A stretch of DNA of 14,543 nucleotides. Source: RGIG4694 sp964501705 (GTDB lineage Bacteria > Bacillota > Clostridia > Oscillospirales > Ruminococcaceae). Shown in pieces: positions 6,166 through 14,000 of the stretch (the first letter of the stretch is position 1; each line of letters starts with the position of its first letter). The stretch lies in NCBI GenBank assembly GCA_964501705.1, contig CAZCUQ010000044.1, positions 1-14,543 of the forward strand. Direction: 5' to 3'. The notes beneath the pieces are model-generated. The model was not told the origin of the DNA. It saw only the letters and a list, made by a program, of their open reading frames with translations, and made no database searches. The translations under genes and the position numbers were made by a program.

Positions 6166-7491
6166 GTGATAAATCTGGAACACTGCAAGCTTCAGATAGG
6201 ATGTTTTCTTGTAATAGTTTACCTGATAATAAACTACCTGTTTGAAAGAAGAAATCTTTCGGTAAAAAAACCGTTATCGTTTTTTGACGCGATACTTGCC
6301 GCAAACGCGGTTTACCTTGTGTTTGACGGACTGACCGCATATTTTGTGAATTATCCCGAAAAAATACCTATGCGATTAAATCTTGCGTTTCATGCGGCGT
6401 TTCTTTTGATAATTGATTTTTTCATGTTCATGGTACTTGTGTACATGATATCGCTGACATACGGGCTTCGTTTCAAAAAATGGATAAAGCCCGTGCTTGC
6501 GGCGGCGTTTATCGTTGAATCGGCGCTTATTGTTTCAACTCTCGGATTTCTCAGATTTGAACACGGGAAGTCAACGAATTATTCAATGGGGATTCCTGTT
6601 TACATATGTTATTTTATGATAGCTTTGTACATCGTAGTTGCCGCGGCTGTTTTCATTATCAGGGGCAAAGGTCTGGAAAAAGCCAAAAGAATAAGCATTA
6701 TCACATTTATGGTAATAGGTATCGTTTCGACGTCGATTCAGTGCTTATTTCCCGAAACGCTCATAAGCGGCATAGCAATTACAATTATTACCGTGGGTAT
6801 TTACCTGAATCTTGAAAATCCCGCGCTTGAAAAGGTCGCTTCCTTTCAGAGTGAGATGGTAATGGGCTTTGCAACGCTTATCGAAAAAAGAGATGACAGC
6901 ACGGGAGGTCACGTAAGAAGAACCGCAAAATACGTTGAACTTATCGCAAAGGAAATGCGCCGCCGCGGGATATACCGGGACGAGCTTACGCATGATTTTA
7001 TCAGCCGTCTGGTTCTTGCCGCGCCTATGCACGATATAGGAAAGATATCCATTCCGGATGAGATTCTCAGAAAGCCGGGAAAGCTCACTGATGATGAGTA
7101 TGATATTATGAAATCTCATTCGGCGGAGGGCGGAAATATCATCAAGGAGACTTTCCGCTATCTTGACAGCGACTATGCTCAGACAGCTTTTCAGGTCGCG
7201 AGATATCACCATGAAAAATGGAACGGCAGGGGATATCCCGATAATCTGAAAAGGTTGGAAATACCTCTTTGCGCGAGAATAATGGCTGTTGCGGACGTTT
7301 TCGATGCCGTTTCTGAAAAAAGATGCTACCGCGAAGCGATGTCTATAGACAAATGCTTTTCCATTATTGAAAAAGGCAGCGGAGAGGATTTCGACCCCGC
7401 AATAGTCAAGGTTTTTCTGGAACTCAGAGCGGAGGTGGAGAATATCCACAAGGATGAAATGCTCAGGCTTAGCACAGATAAAGGATTCTAA
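6166..7491 (+). CDS. Membrane HD-GYP domain protein (putative cyclic-di-GMP phosphodiesterase)
   Basis: The 441-residue protein has an N-terminal membrane sensor of about seven helices (residues 11-25, 40-62, 72-98, 107-127, 143-166, 174-190, 199-216), then a complete HD-GYP domain (about 228-430). Metal-site residues are visible: H249, H289-D290 in MHDIGK, H318, H348-H349 and D377. The GYP motif is intact in HHEKWNGRGYP (348-358). HD-GYP enzymes hydrolyse cyclic-di-GMP to pGpG/GMP, so local second-messenger breakdown at the membrane is expected, with the 7-TM region as sensor (inference). The start is uncertain. GTG 6166 gives MINLEHCK but lacks its own ribosome site. CTG 6175 has GGTGAT (6165-6170) well spaced before it. 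The next in-frame ATG, at residue 69, would delete two membrane helices. Only 14 bp separate it from the permease, making it the last gene of the operon. Confidence 0.9.
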   Translation: MINLEHCKLQIGCFLVIVYLIINYLFERRNLSVKKPLSFFDAILAANAVYLVFDGLTAYFVNYPEKIPMRLNLAFHAAFLLIIDFFMFMVLVYMISLTYGLRFKKWIKPVLAAAFIVESALIVSTLGFLRFEHGKSTNYSMGIPVYICYFMIALYIVVAAAVFIIRGKGLEKAKRISIITFMVIGIVSTSIQCLFPETLISGIAITIITVGIYLNLENPALEKVASFQSEMVMGFATLIEKRDDSTGGHVRRTAKYVELIAKEMRRRGIYRDELTHDFISRLVLAAPMHDIGKISIPDEILRKPGKLTDDEYDIMKSHSAEGGNIIKETFRYLDSDYAQTAFQVARYHHEKWNGRGYPDNLKRLEIPLCARIMAVADVFDAVSEKRCYREAMSIDKCFSIIEKGSGEDFDPAIVKVFLELRAEVENIHKDEMLRLSTDKGF

Positions 7492-7501
7492 CGCATAGAT
7501 G

Positions 7502-7534
7502 AAGCTCCCTCGCCGCAAAGGCGAGGGAGCTTTT
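7502..7534 (+). terminator. Rho-independent terminator of the LytTR-ABC-HD-GYP operon
   Basis: A perfect 13-bp GC-rich stem, AAGCTCCCTCGCC (7502-7514) with GGCGAGGGAGCTT (7520-7532), has the loop GCAAA and ends in a short T4 run. It lies 10 bp after the HD-GYP stop. The opposite strand lacks a good T-run, so it mainly serves the plus strand. Confidence 0.9.
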
Positions 7535-7635
7535 ATAGTAAACGACATTATAATTTGTGCTTTCAGTCTGCGCAAAAATCATATATGCAAATTTTTGCTT
7601 GACTTCAAGTCAAATTTTTAATGTCGTTGACTATA
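7534..7635. repeat. 102-bp element with 16-bp terminal inverted repeats
   Basis: TATAGTAAACGACATT (7534-7549) is matched by AATGTCGTTGACTATA (7620-7635), whose reverse complement differs at one base of 16. The pairing continues inward: AATTTG (7552-7557) with CAAATT (7611-7616). Two further palindromes lie inside: GCAAAAAT (7572-7579) with ATTTTTGC (7591-7598), and TTGACTTCAAGTCAA (7599-7613). The element therefore folds into one long imperfect hairpin on either strand. It lies between two convergent genes and has no reading frame. Its form resembles a miniature inverted-repeat transposable element (MITE), but a bidirectional terminator or structured RNA is also possible. No clear target-site duplication longer than TA is seen. 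Confidence 0.6.
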
Positions 7636-7664
7636 GATGATCGGCTGATTTTTGTGTGAACAGG

Positions 7665-9719
7665 TCAGCTCTTGTTTACTTCGTCCACAGCGGCGCTAAG
7701 CTTGCTTTCGTCATAATCCTTGGGAACCACAACGTAGATTGTTCCCTTGCTGGAGCTGTACGAGAATACGCAGTCTGTGGAGTCGTCAGCTATTACGGGT
7801 TTCTTTGAATATGCCGTATAGTAGTCATATACGCCCGTATCATCGAAAACAAGGTCGTTTCTTTTCAGTACATCGTATGAATCGGGGAGAAGCATATATT
7901 TTGTGGTTTTTGAATTCGGATTGTACCATGTCCAGATTATATCGCCGCTCTGTATCTTATTTGGCCGCTGTGAGGATACCGCGTAATAAATATCGGCAGA
8001 GTCCATGTCATCGGTGACGATGGAGTTGAAATAATCAACGCTGTATCCAGCAGGGAGAAGCATATATCTTGTTTCGGATTTGCCGCCGACGTTCTTTTTC
8101 CAGTCCTTTACAATATCGGTGGACATTGAGAGAGTCGGTTTTTCAGTATAGATCACGTAATAGTCGTATACGCCTGTATATTTTGCAACGGCTGTGTCTT
8201 TCTTAGCGGCGTCGTAATCCTCGGGAAGAAGGATATAAGCGGTGATGCCGTTTACGGAAAAAGTATATATACTGTCCGTATCCGCCTGCTTTGCGGGAAT
8301 TGCAAGACTTACCGCATAATATGCGCTGTTTGCGTTTTTGTCGTCTTTCATCACAGCTTCGAGCTGGCTTTCGCTGTAGCCGTTCGGCAGAAGGATATAT
8401 CTTGTGTACAGCACGCCGTCAACGGATGCCTGCCATTGTTTGATAATATCATCGGAAGCCTTTTTCACAGGAGAAACGTTGTAAATTACCCAGTAATTGT
8501 ATTTTCCGAGATACTGCGCGGTAAGAGTATTGTAGCGCACCGTATCGTATGACGCGGGAAGAAGAACATATCTTACGACTTTCTTTCCGCTGAGCGTATA
8601 ATTGAAAGACGAAACGATATCGGTCGAACTGATCTTTTCGGGATTTTCATCGTATATCTGATAATATTGAGCCGTTCCCGCTGCCTTTGCGAAAACGGAG
8701 TTTGTATGAGCTATATCATATCCGTAAGGAGCGAGCATATACTTTGTGACCCCGCTGTCAGTCCACGAAAGCACGGTATCGGTGGATAACTTCTTGGAAG
8801 GGATCGTATCGGATATCTCATAGTAACCGTCGGAGAGAACCTCAACGGAAACGCTTTTTTTAACAAGAGGATTATCGGAGGCTTCAGCCGTAACGGTCGC
8901 CTTGCCGCCCTTAACGCCCGTAAAGGTTATCGAAGTCTTGTTCTGCGAATCCCATTTGGGATCGGAAACCGTTACAACGGAAGTATCGGAGGATTTTATA
9001 GTAACCTTTGAGGGATTGTCGGTGTAAAAATTAACGGTTGCTGTTTCTCCCTTGTTGATATAAACAAGGGTTCTGTCAGAGAGTATCGTAGTTGTTTTGT
9101 CATCCTTCGAGGTTGTGTCATCGTTGCTGTTGTCAACTTCCTGTTCCGCAGCGGAGACATTGACCGTAATGGTTTTGTAAATTGAAGTGTACTTGGACAT
9201 AATAACTTTTACAGTCGCCTTGCCCGCTTTTTTTGCGTTTACGGTGATATCGTGGTTATTGCCGTTCCATTCGCCGGACCATGAAGCCGAAGCTATTGAT
9301 TTATTTGAATGTGAAAGCTTCAGCGAATGAGAACCCAAAGCTTTGACGGTAATGATTTCGCTGTCGCCCTCTTCGATATAGAGAGTGGATCTGGAAAGAG
9401 TAAGCTTGCCGTTTACTACCGTGACTTTACATTTAACGGATTCGCTGCCGACCTTAGCTGTTATGTAGCAGGTACCCGCGCTTTTTCCCAAAACCTTTCC
9501 CTTTGAGGTAACTGTCGCGACTTTTTTGTTTGAGCTTGACCACGTTACCGTTTTAGAGGTTCCCGTGACCTGCAATGTTGTACTGTAGCCCTTTGTGAGA
9601 GACACGGATGTTTTATTCAGCTTAAAAGACGCCGCCGATACGTTGATGGGGGCAAGAGTAAAAAGCATCATAACCGTGAGCAGCACACAAAGACTTTTTC
9701 GTAATGCCTTGAGTTTCAT
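7665..9719 (-). CDS. Secreted Big2-like / seven-repeat cell-surface protein
   Basis: The 684-residue protein begins with a signal peptide (KLKALRK, a hydrophobic core, then cleavage near VSA-A, residues 27-30). Residues 31-103 form a good bacterial Ig-like group 2 (Big2) domain with SVSLTKGYSTTL, TWSSSNKKVATVTSKGKV and a GTCYITAKVG strand. Residues 104-190 and 213-296 are two more Ig-like domains, divided by a Ser/Asp/Thr-rich linker (190-212). Residues 297-684 are seven tandem copies of an unrecognised 53-58 residue repeat. There is no LPXTG, transmembrane anchor or SLH domain, so it is either released or held through its repeats. AAAGGAGG (9729-9736) lies 9 nt before the ATG. The function is unknown: adhesion, wall attachment or polymer binding are all open. 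The convergent neighbour is the HD-GYP gene; the divergent one is the exported prolyl isomerase. Confidence 0.88.
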   Translation of the reverse strand: MKLKALRKSLCVLLTVMMLFTLAPINVSAASFKLNKTSVSLTKGYSTTLQVTGTSKTVTWSSSNKKVATVTSKGKVLGKSAGTCYITAKVGSESVKCKVTVVNGKLTLSRSTLYIEEGDSEIITVKALGSHSLKLSHSNKSIASASWSGEWNGNNHDITVNAKKAGKATVKVIMSKYTSIYKTITVNVSAAEQEVDNSNDDTTSKDDKTTTILSDRTLVYINKGETATVNFYTDNPSKVTIKSSDTSVVTVSDPKWDSQNKTSITFTGVKGGKATVTAEASDNPLVKKSVSVEVLSDGYYEISDTIPSKKLSTDTVLSWTDSGVTKYMLAPYGYDIAHTNSVFAKAAGTAQYYQIYDENPEKISSTDIVSSFNYTLSGKKVVRYVLLPASYDTVRYNTLTAQYLGKYNYWVIYNVSPVKKASDDIIKQWQASVDGVLYTRYILLPNGYSESQLEAVMKDDKNANSAYYAVSLAIPAKQADTDSIYTFSVNGITAYILLPEDYDAAKKDTAVAKYTGVYDYYVIYTEKPTLSMSTDIVKDWKKNVGGKSETRYMLLPAGYSVDYFNSIVTDDMDSADIYYAVSSQRPNKIQSGDIIWTWYNPNSKTTKYMLLPDSYDVLKRNDLVFDDTGVYDYYTAYSKKPVIADDSTDCVFSYSSSKGTIYVVVPKDYDESKLSAAVDEVNKS
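7668..8831 (-). repeat. Seven tandem ~55-residue protein repeats
   Basis: Units, in gene order: 8831-8673, 8672-8502, 8501-8328, 8327-8169, 8168-7995, 7994-7830 and 7829-7668 (residues 297, 350, 407, 465, 518, 576 and 631 onward). A loose consensus is YY-x-IY, P about 4 residues later, S/T-D-I/V-V, W or F, then T-R/K-Y-M/I-LLP, a pair of residues, and Y-D/S. Units 3 and 5 share GYS plus a DD-containing end. Units 2, 4 and 6 share Y-D plus a TG- or LG-Y-x-Y-Y end. This points to growth by duplication of a two-unit block of about 111-115 residues. I do not recognise the family. Confidence 0.85.
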
Positions 9720-9784
9720 GATTATTGTCCTCCTTTGTAAAATTGTTTGCGTTAAAAATTAATTTTATTATTTCTCTGATTTAT

Positions 9785-9813
9785 ATTTTAGCATATTGAC
9801 GCAGATATTTCAA
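9785..9813 (-). promoter_or_regulatory. Promoter of the Big2/seven-repeat protein gene
   Basis: Read on the minus strand, -35 TTGAAA (9813-9808) and -10 TAAAAT (9790-9785) are 17 bp apart, with TGC directly before the -10 (an extended -10). The leader to the ATG would be about 60 nt. Confidence 0.72.
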
Positions 9814-9958
9814 GGTTTACGAGGCAATATTTCGGTAACAGTTTAGTTACAGAAAATAGGATTTGATCAAAAGCACGAAGCAAAAACATACTTTTGTTTT
9901 TTTTACACAAAGTATAAACACTTTTGCTAAAAATACGAAAAATTTGTGGAATATATAA
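9814..9958. promoter_or_regulatory. Intergenic segment between the divergent promoters
   Basis: There is no gene in this AT-rich 145 bp. Possible regulator sites are three inverted repeats: GTAAC-N6-GTTAC (9835-9850), the perfect palindrome TTTGATCAAA (9862-9871), and the imperfect pair ATACTTTTGT / ACAAAGTAT (9888-9915). None matches an operator that I can name. Confidence 0.35.
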
Positions 9959-9987
9959 TTTACAAACGGGTATAAATATAGTATAAT
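9959..9987 (+). promoter_or_regulatory. Promoter of the prolyl isomerase gene
   Basis: The -35 TTTACA (9959-9964) and -10 TATAAT (9982-9987) have a 17-bp spacer. Transcription from about 9994 would leave an unusually long leader of about 185 nt before the ATG at 10180. Confidence 0.78.
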
Positions 9988-10025
9988 ATATAAAACGCGG
10001 TATGACAAAAGATTTATTCAACGGC

Positions 10026-10127
10026 TGCGGATCGGATCCCGAGGAGAATCTGTATATGACCGCGCAAGTATTTTCGGCAAATTTTGAAAAGTAATGCGCA
10101 CAAAGCTCCCTTGAAGGAAGATCCGCA
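10026..10127 (+). ncRNA. Candidate structured mRNA leader ahead of the prolyl isomerase gene
   Basis: TGCGGATC (10026-10033) can pair with GATCCGCA (10120-10127) over 8 bp. Nested inside are GCGCA (10062-10066) with TGCGC (10095-10099) and TTTTC (10071-10075) with GAAAA (10086-10090). The closing helix uses the last base of an AAGGAAG ribosome site (10114-10120) and the A of a following ATG (10127), so it could limit translation there. It matches no riboswitch class that I recognise. Pairing was found by eye and no folding energy was computed. Confidence 0.4.
10056..10094 (+). CDS. Possible 12-residue leader peptide
   Basis: This frame encodes MTAQVFSANFEK, with GAGGAG (10041-10046) 9 nt before its ATG, in the leader of the prolyl isomerase gene. 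The same frame is open from an ATG at 10002 (30 residues), but that start is almost at the transcript 5' end and lacks a ribosome site. The stop TAA overlaps a further ATG (TAATG, 10092-10096) that opens a six-residue frame ending at 10114. The evidence is the ribosome site and position only. Confidence 0.3.
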   Translation: MTAQVFSANFEK

Positions 10128-10183
10128 TGGCACATCATGTGAAAAAAGGTTCTGAGATAAAACGGAAAGGAAGAAAAAAATGA
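10127..10183 (+). CDS. Possible 18-residue basic peptide overlapping the prolyl isomerase start
   Basis: This frame encodes MAHHVKKGSEIKRKGRKK. AAGGAAG (10114-10120) sits 6 nt before its ATG, and its stop TGA overlaps the start of the next gene as ATGA (10180-10183). That is the classic layout for translational coupling. The peptide is strongly basic, partly because its 3' half also encodes the A/G-rich ribosome site of the next gene. Coincidence is possible. Confidence 0.35.
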   Translation: MAHHVKKGSEIKRKGRKK

Positions 10184-10938
10184 ATATAAAGAAGATCACA
10201 TCGGTTTTTGCCGCGGCGGCGATATGTCTCGGACTTGCCGCCTGCTCAAATGATTCAAGCGATCTTTCGTCGGATACGGATACGACGACAACAGCTGCGA
10301 CAGAAGCTCCCGCCGACGCGGAAATACTTAATTTCACTCCCCCCGAGCAGGGAGAGGAAATTGCCGTTATAACCGTAAAGGACTACGGCGTGATAAAAAT
10401 AAAGCTTTTTCCCGAGGAAGTACCCGAAGCGGTTGAAAACTTTAAGGGACTTGCCAATATGAACTATTATGACGAGCTTATTTTTCACAGGGTCATTCCG
10501 GAATTCATGAATCAGGGAGGCGATCCCAAGGGCAACGGCACAGGCGGAAACAGTATGTGGGGCGGACAGTTTGAAGGCGGAGTCTCCGATAAGCTTTTCC
10601 ACTTCACCGGAGCCGTGGCTTACGCAAATTCGGGCGGAACAGATACAAATACCAGTCAGTTCTATATTGTCAATACCGATGATGAATATGTTTATCTCGG
10701 AGGAGCTTCATCCATTGACGAACTCGGAATGGCCATTCCCGAAAATGTCAAGCAGATGTACAGCGAGAAAGGCGGCGTTCCCTTTCTCGACGGAAGCTAC
10801 ACCGTTTTCGGTCAGGTTTTCGAGGGCATGGACGTTGTAAGAGCTATATCACAGGTTGAAACCGATGAAAACGACAAGCCTTTAAAGCAGGTTCTTATGG
10901 AATCTGTAAGAATCGTCAAGTACGGCGAAGAGGAATAA
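10180..10938 (+). CDS. Lipoprotein cyclophilin-type peptidyl-prolyl cis-trans isomerase
   Basis: The 252-residue protein has a lipoprotein signal peptide ending in LAAC, with C22 as the lipidated residue. A disordered Ser/Asp/Thr linker (23-48) and a cyclophilin domain (about 60-248) follow. Family landmarks are FHRVIPEFMNQGGDP (102-116; active-site Arg104, Phe109, Met110, Gln112), the GTGGN loop, SQFYI (159-163) and LDGSYTVFGQV (203-213). The position that is usually His in the last motif (KHTVFG) is Tyr here. A 35-residue insertion (about 165-199) follows SQFYIV. It should speed proline isomerisation of proteins folding outside the membrane. GGAAAGGAAG (10164-10173) lies 6 nt before the ATG. 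It sits between two large secreted proteins, which are plausible clients (inference). Confidence 0.93.
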   Translation: MNIKKITSVFAAAAICLGLAACSNDSSDLSSDTDTTTTAATEAPADAEILNFTPPEQGEEIAVITVKDYGVIKIKLFPEEVPEAVENFKGLANMNYYDELIFHRVIPEFMNQGGDPKGNGTGGNSMWGGQFEGGVSDKLFHFTGAVAYANSGGTDTNTSQFYIVNTDDEYVYLGGASSIDELGMAIPENVKQMYSEKGGVPFLDGSYTVFGQVFEGMDVVRAISQVETDENDKPLKQVLMESVRIVKYGEEE

Positions 10939-10939
10939 C

Positions 10940-10975
10940 AAAAGACGTTCGGAATTTTATTCCGAACGTCTTTTT
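10940..10975 (+). terminator. Rho-independent terminator of the prolyl isomerase gene
   Basis: A stem of 15-16 bp, AAAAGACGTTCGGAA (10940-10954) with TTCCGAACGTCTTTT (10960-10974), has a tiny loop and ends in T5. It starts 1 bp after the stop codon. Confidence 0.92.
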
Positions 10976-10977
10976 AT

Positions 10978-11020
10978 ACAAAAATAATGCCCGCTTTCGA
11001 TTTTTTCGGAAACGGGCATT
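10978..11020 (-). terminator. Rho-independent terminator of the FN3 surface protein gene
   Basis: On the minus strand, AATGCCCG (11020-11013) pairs with CGGGCATT (10993-10986), with extra TTTC/GAAA pairing inside. It is followed by ATTTTTG. It lies 10 bp after the stop codon and back-to-back with the plus-strand terminator, so the two convergent genes each have their own. Confidence 0.8.
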
Positions 11021-11029
11021 GATTTTTGC

Positions 11030-14000
11030 TTATGATTTCTTTACAAGCTTATAGACCTTATTTCTCTTTCTGAGTCGGAATCCGCCGTTAGGCGTGCATC
11101 TGAAGGAATAAATACTTCCCGCGGCGGCAAATGTTCCTGCTGATGTTCCCGCTGCCGCACCCGAAAGGGAGGCTATCTCCTCGGGTGAGTAGTAATGAAC
11201 AAACGCAAACGGAGAGAAATCGCTGACCTTAAACTGAACAAGAGGGATTCCGTCCGCTTCGCCGAACGTAAGAGGAATGATTTCCATCTGACTGTCTGAA
11301 ATTCTTATATGCATAAGCTGCATATCCTCGCCGTACTTGCGGAAGCTGTCGGGCACAGGCATTGTAAGAGTAACGTAATGTCCTTCATAAGGAGTAATTT
11401 TTGTATCCGTTCCCGAAATGTAGCAGCTTATATCGAACGGATATACGTCAAAGCTGTCAAGACCGTTTGCGTATCCCGAAAGAACATCGTAAACCATCTT
11501 TGAAGATTCCGTATTTACGCTGAATCTTATGTCAATATCCTGATCAAAGGACATTTCATCGGAATAAGCTCCGATAAGTTCGGAATGGGAAATTCCTTCG
11601 GGAACTGTTCCGACGATATTTATCCTGTAGCCGCCGCTGTCGGAGGAATCTCCCGTGCTGCTGCCCGTGTTGTTGTTCGTATCATTATTGCTGTTGCTGC
11701 TGTCCGTTCCTCCGCTGCTGTTATCATCGTCGGATGCGGAGGCATACGGAGTCGCGGAAACCGCAAGTGAATACTGACTGTACTGATTTGACAGACCGAC
11801 GGTTCTGTACGCCGCAATCATGTAGGAATAAGTAAGTCCGTTTTCAAGTCCCTCGTGAGTGAATCCCGGTTTTGAAACCACTCCTACGGCGGCAAAGGAA
11901 TTTGAAGCCGCGTTGTAAGCGTACACCACATATCCGTCCGCGCCGGAAACCGCTGACCAGTTCAGAGTCACCTTGCCATCACCCGCGACAGCCGTTACAT
12001 CGAGGGGCGCGGAAAGATAAGTTCCTATGGTAATTGATTTCGGAGTAGCGTAGTTGCTTTCGGTAATTGAGCCGTCCGCGAAAGACTTGTACGCGGTAAC
12101 GGTGTAGGTGTAAACCTCGCCGTTTGTAAGTCCGGGGTAAGATATTTCGGTTTTTGAAGTGCTTCCGAGAAGAACGGGTATGCCGCTGCTGTCAAGCATA
12201 TACACTCTGTATCCTGTTGCGCCGTCTACCTCCGACCACGAAAGTATAGCCGTTCCGTCCGAGGAAGTAACGGTAAAATCGAGAGGAGAAGCGATATAAT
12301 TCGGGTTTACCTCATCATCCGTCGCGTATCTTTTATCGGGGGTAGCGTTTACGAGAACGGAATAATCGCTTAATATTCTCACGCCGGAGACATCCTTAAA
12401 CGCCTTCACGGCGTACCAGTATGTAGTTCCGTTTTCAAGACCCGTATGCACGTAGGTAGTGCCTGTTGACTGCGAAAGAATCGTATATTCTCCTGTATCG
12501 GGATTATACGAGTAGATATTGTAACCCGAAGCGTCCTTTGTCATGGGAACCCATGTCAGCGTCACTTTTTCATTTCCAGGAACAGCCGACACAACGGGAG
12601 GGTAGATCGGAGAGCCGACTACAAGCGTCAGCACGTTTGATTCTTCGCTGGCATAGGGGGAGTTATTTACAATCTTGTAAGCTATTGCCGTAAAGGTGTA
12701 AACATCGCCGTTAGTAAGATTTTTGAGAGTAAGCTCGTTTTTGTCGGTAATCGTCACTGTCTGCGGATTTTCACCGTTGCAGGTATAGCTTACCGTATAA
12801 TAATCCGCGCCCTCGACCTCGTCCCATGTTACAACGATAGTACCGTCGGAGGTATCGCCCTCAAGATAGGGAGGAAGAAGTATCTCGCCCGATGTTCCCG
12901 TAACCTTTGCTCTGGCAGTCTCATAGAGGAACTGTCTGCCGGCATCGGAATCGTTGGCGTTAGGGTCAAGGTGAGTATATATAGCGGAAACTCTGTAATC
13001 GATCGTGGTGTTGTTCACAAGACCGTCCTCAGACCATGTTACGGTATTTCCGCTGCTGCCCTTGCTTGTATGTTCGTCCGCGTCAACGAATATAGGCGAT
13101 TCAAATATTCCGTCTCCCTCAGGGTCGCGGTAAACGAGATAAGCGTCCGCTCCGTCAACAGCGGGCCAGCTGAGCGTTATCTTTCCGTCCGTGCCGAGAG
13201 ATTTGACGGGGGCGGGCATACCGAAGTTGATGCCGAGGGATTTTGGATCAAAAACAAATGTATCGCTGAAACTGATGGGAACGGGGTCACTTTCTCCGTT
13301 GACATACGCACGAACCTGATATTCGTATTCAATATATGTGAAGTCATGTCCGGGATAATCCGAATCACCCGGATTAAGGGATTCATATTCGGCAAAGGAG
13401 TACCTTTTGTCGATGAAGCTGTATTCTTTTGTTTCCCCGGACGAGCCTGTCTGATTTGTAAGCGAGCCTACAATTTCATATTCTCCCGTCTCTCCCTTAA
13501 CTCTGCGGCAGATCTTGAAATCCACGGGGAGCTTGGCTATTTCCGCGTTTTGCGGGAAAGTGTAATCCCACGATACTTTTACGCCTCTGTCTTCCGGCTC
13601 GGCGGCAAGCACCCATACAAGTCCGCGGGGGCTTGCGACATTGGAGGGTATGACGGAAACAGCATCCGAAGCAGAAGTACCGTCAATTATGTTGCTGCTT
13701 TCCGTATAGCTGTAATCCGGCATATCCTCGGATTCTGTATAAGGAGTAGCCGTTACGGTATATTCGACCGCGTTCTGCGGGGAAGTATTGCTTGCTTCCA
13801 CTCCATTGAAGATCTGAATAATCTTATCGAGAGTGTTCCCGCTTGTCACGGGGCAGTACTCATCATGAAGCTCAACTCCCGTGCTTTTATTCTTAACCAC
13901 TATCCGATATCCGCTGATAACTTCATCTGAATCTCCGGGTTCAACATGAACCGTAAACTGTCTGTTTCCGGCTGTTGTTGTAACAACGGGCTTTCCCTCA

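Noticed and set aside
6745..7575. A 276-codon open frame on the minus strand
   Set aside because: It is antisense to the HD-GYP catalytic domain, whose motifs are intact on the plus strand, and it runs through the operon terminator.
9950..9972. TTGTGGAATATATAATTTACAA as a possible Rex operator over the isomerase -35
   Set aside because: The arms are too far apart and only five bases of each arm fit; it looks like AT-rich chance similarity.
12971..13930. A 319-codon open frame on the plus strand inside the FN3 gene
   Set aside because: It lies wholly antisense to clear FN3 domains, has no ribosome site that I can see and encodes no recognisable motif. It is a shadow of the real gene's codon pattern.
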